A DNA stretch of 39,187 nucleotides, taken from Clostridiales bacterium. GTDB taxonomy: Bacteria > Bacillota > Clostridia > Oscillospirales > JAAYOS01. The notes beneath the pieces are model-generated. The model saw only the letters and a list, made by a program, of their open reading frames with translations. It was not told the origin of the DNA and made no database searches. Positions 34,035-39,187 of this stretch are shown here, piece after piece; positions within the stretch are counted from its first letter, which is position 1; each line of letters opens with the position of its first letter. The stretch is from assembly GCA_012520195.1 (NCBI GenBank), contig JAAYOS010000079.1, positions 1 to 39,187 on the forward strand, read 5' to 3'. Position numbers and translations under genes: made by a program.

Positions 34035-35051
34035 GTGCCGGGAGTGCCAATTATAGAAATTAAGAACCTTAACAAAACCTTTGTAAAGGGTACCGATTCC
34101 TTTGTCGCCCTCGACAATATCGATCTCTCAATAAAGCGGGGTGAAATTTTCGGCATTATAGGGCTTTCCGGTGCTGGAAAGAGCACGTTGGTGCGATGTA
34201 TGAACCTTCTTGAAAAGCCCACCACTGGTAAGGTGATCGTTGACGGATTGGACATCACGACACTCTCAGAGCGCGAACTTAGGATCGCTCGCCAATCCAT
34301 AGGAATGATATTTCAAGAGTTTAACCTGCTGATGCAGCGCACAGCCCTTGAAAACATCTGCTTTCCACTCGAGCTAGCGGGTATAAGTCGAAGGGAAGCA
34401 AAAATTCGAGCACGAGAGCTGCTGGACATAGTCGGCATCCCAGAGAAGGAAAACTCATACCCCTCTCAACTTTCTGGAGGTCAAAAGCAGCGTGTAGCCA
34501 TTGCTAGAGCACTCGCAAATAACCCAAAGGTCCTTCTCTGCGATGAGGCGACAAGCGCGCTAGATCCTACTACCACACAGTCTATTCTAGATTTAATAAA
34601 GAAGTTGAACCGCGAGTTGGATGTCACAGTTGTAATAATAACGCATGAGATGAAGGTTGTAGAACAGATCTGCAATCGTGTGGCGATAATTGCGGACAGT
34701 AACATTGTGGAGGTAGGGGCTGTTGATGATGTGTTTCTGCACCCCAAAACCAGCGCAGCTAAAAAGCTTATATTCTCCAATAGCGATGCCACAGAGAAGT
34801 TCACAGGCAATGGCAAGTATCTCCGTTTGGTGTTTGACGGCGACTCAACAAATCGTGCGATTGTAGCCGAAATGATCCTCAAAGGCGGTAGTCCTGTAAA
34901 TATCGTCTTTGCAGATACAAAGACCATAGATGGAAAGGTGTATGGACACCTACTGCTTCAGCTACCGGACGATCCGAATGCTGTTGGCAAGATGCTAGAT
35001 TTTCTTGATGCTGAAAACATTACATACAGTGAGGAGGAATACGATGTTTAG
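34035..35051 (+). CDS. metN: Methionine ABC transporter ATP-binding protein with NIL domain
   Basis: IIGLSGAGKSTLVRCMNLLEKPTTG, LSGGQKQRVAIARALANNPKVLLCDEATSALDP, C-term NIL-like domain; downstream of Met T-box. Confidence 0.95.
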   Translation: MPGVPIIEIKNLNKTFVKGTDSFVALDNIDLSIKRGEIFGIIGLSGAGKSTLVRCMNLLEKPTTGKVIVDGLDITTLSERELRIARQSIGMIFQEFNLLMQRTALENICFPLELAGISRREAKIRARELLDIVGIPEKENSYPSQLSGGQKQRVAIARALANNPKVLLCDEATSALDPTTTQSILDLIKKLNRELDVTVVIITHEMKVVEQICNRVAIIADSNIVEVGAVDDVFLHPKTSAAKKLIFSNSDATEKFTGNGKYLRLVFDGDSTNRAIVAEMILKGGSPVNIVFADTKTIDGKVYGHLLLQLPDDPNAVGKMLDFLDAENITYSEEEYDV

Positions 35052-35706
35052 CACAGAAATGGTCAACTTAATGTTACAGGGACTAGTTGAAACTCTCTAT
35101 ATGACTATTTTCTCAACAGTCGCCGCGTATATCCTCGGCATGCCAGTTGGAATCCTTCTTGTCCTGACAGATAGTGATGGCATCAAACCAAATGCTGTAA
35201 TCAACAGGGGAGTCGGCGGTGTAGTAAATGTTTTGAGATCTGTACCATTTATAATTTTGCTTGTGGCTGTGATGCCGCTGACCCGCGCAATTGTGGGTAC
35301 ATCGATTGGATCGACAGCGACCATCGTTCCTCTGGTAATAGCGTCTGCGCCATTTGTTGCAAGGATGGTCGAGAGTTCAATAAAGGAGGTCGATCGGGGC
35401 GTAATTGAAGCGTCCCTATCTATGGGGGCATCCACATTTAACGTAGTTTGGAAGGTATTGATTCCAGAAGCGAAACCATCACTTATTACTGGTGCAGCCA
35501 TTGCTACGACTACCATTCTCGGATACTCCGCCATGTCCGGTTTTGTGGGTGGAGGAGGACTGGGAACAATAGCAATCAATTATGGGTACTATCGCTCTAG
35601 GACAGATATCATGTTAGTAATGGTTGTTATACTCGTCTTGATAGTACAAGTATTTCAGGAGATCGGCACCTGGATATCTACAAAGTGTGATAAGCGTATA
35701 AGATGA
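35044..35706 (+). CDS. metI: Methionine ABC transporter permease
   Basis: MFSTEMVNLMLQGLVETLYMTIFSTVAAYILGMPVGILL...EASLSMGASTFNVVWKVLIPEAKPSLITG; ATG 35044 with GAGGAGG RBS (ORF track starts at 35005). Confidence 0.95.
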   Translation: MFSTEMVNLMLQGLVETLYMTIFSTVAAYILGMPVGILLVLTDSDGIKPNAVINRGVGGVVNVLRSVPFIILLVAVMPLTRAIVGTSIGSTATIVPLVIASAPFVARMVESSIKEVDRGVIEASLSMGASTFNVVWKVLIPEAKPSLITGAAIATTTILGYSAMSGFVGGGGLGTIAINYGYYRSRTDIMLVMVVILVLIVQVFQEIGTWISTKCDKRIR

Positions 35707-35783
35707 ATGATTTATCTATAGTATTCTGATGTAAATAGCATGTTGATATCATTTAGTAACATTTAATTGCAAGGAGAATGATT

Positions 35784-36608
35784 ATGAAAAAAATCCTACT
35801 TATATTAACCGTTGCAGCGCTTTTATTGACACTATTCGCTGGATGTGCAAATAACGCAGATTCAGAGACAAACGATTCCAACACCATTGTTGTTGGCGCT
35901 AGCATCACCCCACATGCCGAGATTCTGGCCGTTGCTAAAGAAGTTTTGGAAGAACAGGGCATCGAACTAGAAATAGTTGAGTTCAATGACTATGTACAAC
36001 CTAACCTGAACGTTGAAAGCGGAGAGCTTGATGCAAACTACTTCCAACATCAGCCTTATCTAGACCAGTTTAACGCAGATAACGGTACCCACATCGTATC
36101 TGTTGCCTTGATCCACTATGAGCCTTTTGGAATATACGCAGGGAAAACCAAATCCCTTGAAGATCTTGCTGACGGTGCTACCATATCGATACCAAACGAT
36201 GGAACAAATGAGGCTAGAGCGTTGATGTTATTGGAGGCACAGGGGCTTATCAAACTGAAGGATGATGTCGGGTTCAACGCAACAATTCTAGATATCGAAG
36301 AAAACCCAAAGAATCTCATTATAAAAGAGCTTGAAGCAGCTCAGCTTACCCTTTCACTAAAGGATGTTGATTTAGCAGTCATCAATGGGAACTTTGCAAT
36401 TCAAGCTGGTCTAAACGCAAAAAAAGATGCTCTCGCCATTGAGGACGAAGCATCAATATCAGCTAAAACATACGCAAATGTTCTCTGTGTTAAGGAAGGT
36501 AATGAAAAGAACCCTGCAATAGTTGCTCTGGCAGAAGCGTTAAAAAGTGATAAAGTTGTTCAATTCATTGAAGAAAACTACGAAGGTGCTGTAGTGCCGA
36601 TCTCGTAA
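35784..36608 (+). CDS. metQ: Methionine ABC transporter substrate-binding lipoprotein
   Basis: LLTLFAGCANNADS lipobox; IVVGASITPHAEILAVAKEVLEEQGIELEIVEFNDYVQPNLNVESGELDANYFQHQPYLDQFN. Confidence 0.95.
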   Translation: MKKILLILTVAALLLTLFAGCANNADSETNDSNTIVVGASITPHAEILAVAKEVLEEQGIELEIVEFNDYVQPNLNVESGELDANYFQHQPYLDQFNADNGTHIVSVALIHYEPFGIYAGKTKSLEDLADGATISIPNDGTNEARALMLLEAQGLIKLKDDVGFNATILDIEENPKNLIIKELEAAQLTLSLKDVDLAVINGNFAIQAGLNAKKDALAIEDEASISAKTYANVLCVKEGNEKNPAIVALAEALKSDKVVQFIEENYEGAVVPIS

Positions 36609-36841
36609 ATAGCCAGAAAGTGCAATTGATCTGGCTAAACTGAAAGCACTTGTTACGTGCCAAATTGCCTCTGCAGTTGACTTTTTCTCTCAAACACGTT
36701 ATTATTTTCTTAGACTGTCAGCCGTATTTCGGCAGATAATCTGCTTGTATAACATTCAGATTATTGGCAAAACAAAGAATGTAAAGCACAAAGGCCAAAA
36801 GCGCACAATGGCTATGAAATCATATGAAGGGAGAAGTTCAA

Positions 36842-37378
36842 ATGGCAAATCTGAAAGGCAGTAGAACTGAGCAGAACCTGAGGGATGCCTTCTCAGGAGA
36901 ATCTCAAGCAAGAAACAAGTACACTTTCTATGCAAGCCAGGCAAAAAAGGAGGGCTATGAGCAGATAGCCGCGATTTTCCAGGAAACTGCAGACAACGAA
37001 AAAGAGCACGCAAAAATCTGGTTCAAGCAGCTCAGCGGTATTTCCAACACCATGGATAACCTAAAAGATGCCGCTGCTGGCGAAAACTATGAGTGGACCG
37101 AGATGTATAAAAACTTTGCTGAAGTAGCCCGTGAAGAGGGATTTGACGAGATTGCAGACCTGTTCGAGAAGACTGCAACTGTTGAGGCCCATCACGAAGA
37201 GCGCTACCTCAAGCTCCTTGCAAACCTCGAAAACGATATAGTTTTCAAACGCGGGGATAAAACACTCTGGATCTGCCGCAACTGCGGATACATCTACGAG
37301 GGTGAGGAAGCTCCAAACATTTGCCCACTCTGCGTACACCCCAAAGCGCACTTCCAGGTCTACAGTGAGGTCTTTTAG
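36842..37378 (+). CDS. rbr: Rubrerythrin
   Basis: [59 protein letters not shown]-term rubredoxin [29 protein letters not shown]. Confidence 0.96.
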   Translation: MANLKGSRTEQNLRDAFSGESQARNKYTFYASQAKKEGYEQIAAIFQETADNEKEHAKIWFKQLSGISNTMDNLKDAAAGENYEWTEMYKNFAEVAREEGFDEIADLFEKTATVEAHHEERYLKLLANLENDIVFKRGDKTLWICRNCGYIYEGEEAPNICPLCVHPKAHFQVYSEVF

Positions 37379-37389
37379 TCATTGATATA

Positions 37390-37432
37390 AAGGGCAGCCG
37401 ACCTTTTGCTTATTGCTAAGGTCGGCTGCATT
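37390..37432 (+). terminator. Rho-independent terminator downstream of rubrerythrin
   Basis: GCAGCCGACCTT TTGCTTATTGCT AAGGTCGGCTGC then ATTTAACTTTGTTTT. Confidence 0.7.
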
Positions 37433-37573
37433 TAACTTTGTTTTGAAATCAGATACTTGCCAGTTCATGCACAGCCTGATTAATTGTTGTTATCTCAAAT
37501 TGTTATCATTTCAAACTGTTGTCATTTTAACCAGACCAACATGCAGAACGTGCTATTGGGCAGGCATAATCAG

Positions 37574-38224
37574 CTATATAGTCCATTCGCTGTGTATTAT
37601 CGCTACAAGCTTATTTCCTTTTTCTGTGGAGGTAAAGACAAGCTTTAGACTTCTCCAGTCGATGCCGCCATATTCCTCGCTGCCGGGAAAATGCATCTCT
37701 ACAAACTTGCTGTCGGGAAATACGTCCTTGACATTTTCTAGGGAATTCCCGATCCTAATTATTGTGTCGATTCCAATCATCGGGGCATTCAGGTAATCAG
37801 CATCGTACACAAATCTATCAAAATATCCTGACGGCGTCATCGATATCGGAGACCCCTCCCCGTCAAACGTGCCCCAGACATAGGTGTTGGTGCAGGTAGC
37901 AAATCCCTTTACATCCTCGGAAGTAAAGTGCATGTTTACCTCAAGTTCAACAGTCGAGTACGGTGTAAAATATACACCCACTTCAGGATGAATCCATCCA
38001 GCAAGAGTCGCATACTCGCGGTCCCGGATTGCTCCGAGAACTTCGTAAGCGTCCTTTAGGAGATCCTGATTGCTCTCCTGAGCATCAGTCTTCCCAGCCA
38101 TCACTGCCAACGACTTTTCCACTTCGGGTTTTGCACCCAAGTCTCGGCCCATTAACAAAAAGAATCCACTAGCTATCAGAACACCGCATAAAAACAGTGC
38201 CGTATACTTTAAAAAGTTTTTCAT
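37574..38224 (-). CDS. Hypothetical secreted/membrane-anchored protein, 216 aa
   Basis: N-terminal signal/TM anchor MKNFLKYTALFLCGVLIASGFFLLMG; soluble domain AYEVLGAIRDREYATLAGWIHPEVGVYFTPYSTVELE. Confidence 0.75.
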   Translation of the reverse strand: MKNFLKYTALFLCGVLIASGFFLLMGRDLGAKPEVEKSLAVMAGKTDAQESNQDLLKDAYEVLGAIRDREYATLAGWIHPEVGVYFTPYSTVELEVNMHFTSEDVKGFATCTNTYVWGTFDGEGSPISMTPSGYFDRFVYDADYLNAPMIGIDTIIRIGNSLENVKDVFPDSKFVEMHFPGSEEYGGIDWRSLKLVFTSTEKGNKLVAIIHSEWTI

Positions 38225-38473
38225 GAACTATTACCCTTTTTAGGGGTATCTCCTCTCGTTGAGCTACAATCAGTTTATTTTAATATGAATACAAGAATAT
38301 TACAACCGCATCAGGTTACAAAATAGTTAAAATTCAGTAACAAGCAATGGAATACCGAAGATAAAGGAACTCAAGGTCAACGGTAAGAAGACAACGGATA
38401 TTAGAGCAGTATATAATTCAATATATATAACAAAATATAGATAATATAGGCTAAAGAAACAGAGGTGCTACAG

Positions 38474-39187
38474 ATGTCAGAAAAGCAATATCATATCCAA
38501 TGCGGAATAGGCGATGTTGGCGGCTATTGCCTGCTACCCGGAGATCCCGGACGTGTGGAGGCCATTGCCTCTCTGCTTGATAATCCAGTTAAGATAGCAA
38601 CAAACCGCGAGTACACGACTTATACCGGCACCCTCTCTGGTGAAAGGGTTTCGGTGACATCCACAGGTATCGGAGGGCCTTCAGCAGCAATTGCGATTGA
38701 AGAGCTGGCAGCCATTGGTGTGCATACGTTTATTCGTGTCGGCACTACAGGCGGCATTAACATGAACGTAAAGAGTGGCGACCTCGTAATCGCCTCGGCT
38801 GCCATAAGGCAGGAGGGCACCGGACTTCATTATGCCCCGATTGAGTATCCCGCGGCAGCGGACTTCACCGTAACCCGCGCCCTGGTAGATGCGGCGGAAG
38901 AAATGGGACAGACATGGCACTGCGGCGTTGTCCACTGCAAAGATTCTTTTTACGGGCAACATTCGCCCGATCGCATGCCTGTAAGCTATGAGCTTCTGGA
39001 AAAGTGGGAAGCCTGGAAGCGGCTCGGCGTACTCGCAAGCGAAATGGAAGCTGCAGCACTGTACGTGGTAGCAAACTCGCTAGGAGTTCGCGCAGGCACC
39101 GTACTAAATGTAATCTGGAATCAGGAACGGAAGCTTGCAGGCTATCAGGAGCCCGATCATCATGATAATTCTGCAGCCATCAAATGC
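38474..39187 (+). CDS. udp: Uridine phosphorylase-like nucleoside phosphorylase (truncated by window edge)
   Basis: [84 protein letters not shown]; open to window end. Confidence 0.88.
   Translation, partial: MSEKQYHIQCGIGDVGGYCLLPGDPGRVEAIASLLDNPVKIATNREYTTYTGTLSGERVSVTSTGIGGPSAAIAIEELAAIGVHTFIRVGTTGGINMNVKSGDLVIASAAIRQEGTGLHYAPIEYPAAADFTVTRALVDAAEEMGQTWHCGVVHCKDSFYGQHSPDRMPVSYELLEKWEAWKRLGVLASEMEAAALYVVANSLGVRAGTVLNVIWNQERKLAGYQEPDHHDNSAAIKC

Noticed and set aside
38225-38473. AT-rich leader of the uridine-phosphorylase-like gene as a riboswitch
   Set aside because: No recognisable conserved riboswitch core or terminator/anti-terminator pair seen.

Overview
The window looks like a chromosomal segment from a spore-forming, Clostridia-like Firmicute; this taxonomic call is an inference from gene content. 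Left to right it contains: (1) a minus-strand cluster (about 1-6260) encoding a divergent glycyl radical enzyme, its activase, an MDR-type alcohol dehydrogenase, an FGGY/xylulokinase-like sugar kinase and the start of an L-fucose/arabinose isomerase-like protein, with no microcompartment gene in view; (2) a sporulation coat-basement locus with spoIVA, a sipL-like SPOCS/LysM gene, a 26-aa spoVM-like gene absent from the supplied ORF track, and a 52-aa membrane peptide gene; (3) a DUF4342-like membrane protein with a Gln-rich repeat tail; (4) an OmpR-type two-component system whose junction carries an 18-bp tandem repeat with an in-frame TGA in every unit, followed downstream by an 11-bp tandem array; (5) an LTA-synthase-like sulfatase; (6) the ylxM-ffh-rpsP-khpA-rimM-trmD operon; (7) a 2551-aa NdvB-like cyclic beta-1,2-glucan synthase homolog; (8) lgt with an acidic tail, lipoproteins, an amidase-domain protein and a histidine phosphatase-GNAT fusion; (9) a T-box leader (specifier AUG) in front of metN-metI-metQ; (10) rubrerythrin and a truncated uridine-phosphorylase-like gene. 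The best candidates for something undescribed are the glycyl radical enzyme cluster, the compact spoVM-sipL-spoIVA locus with its extra small membrane protein, the Gram-positive NdvB-like giant, and the repeat-encoded stop array between the response regulator and histidine kinase. All calls come from reading motifs; no database search was run.
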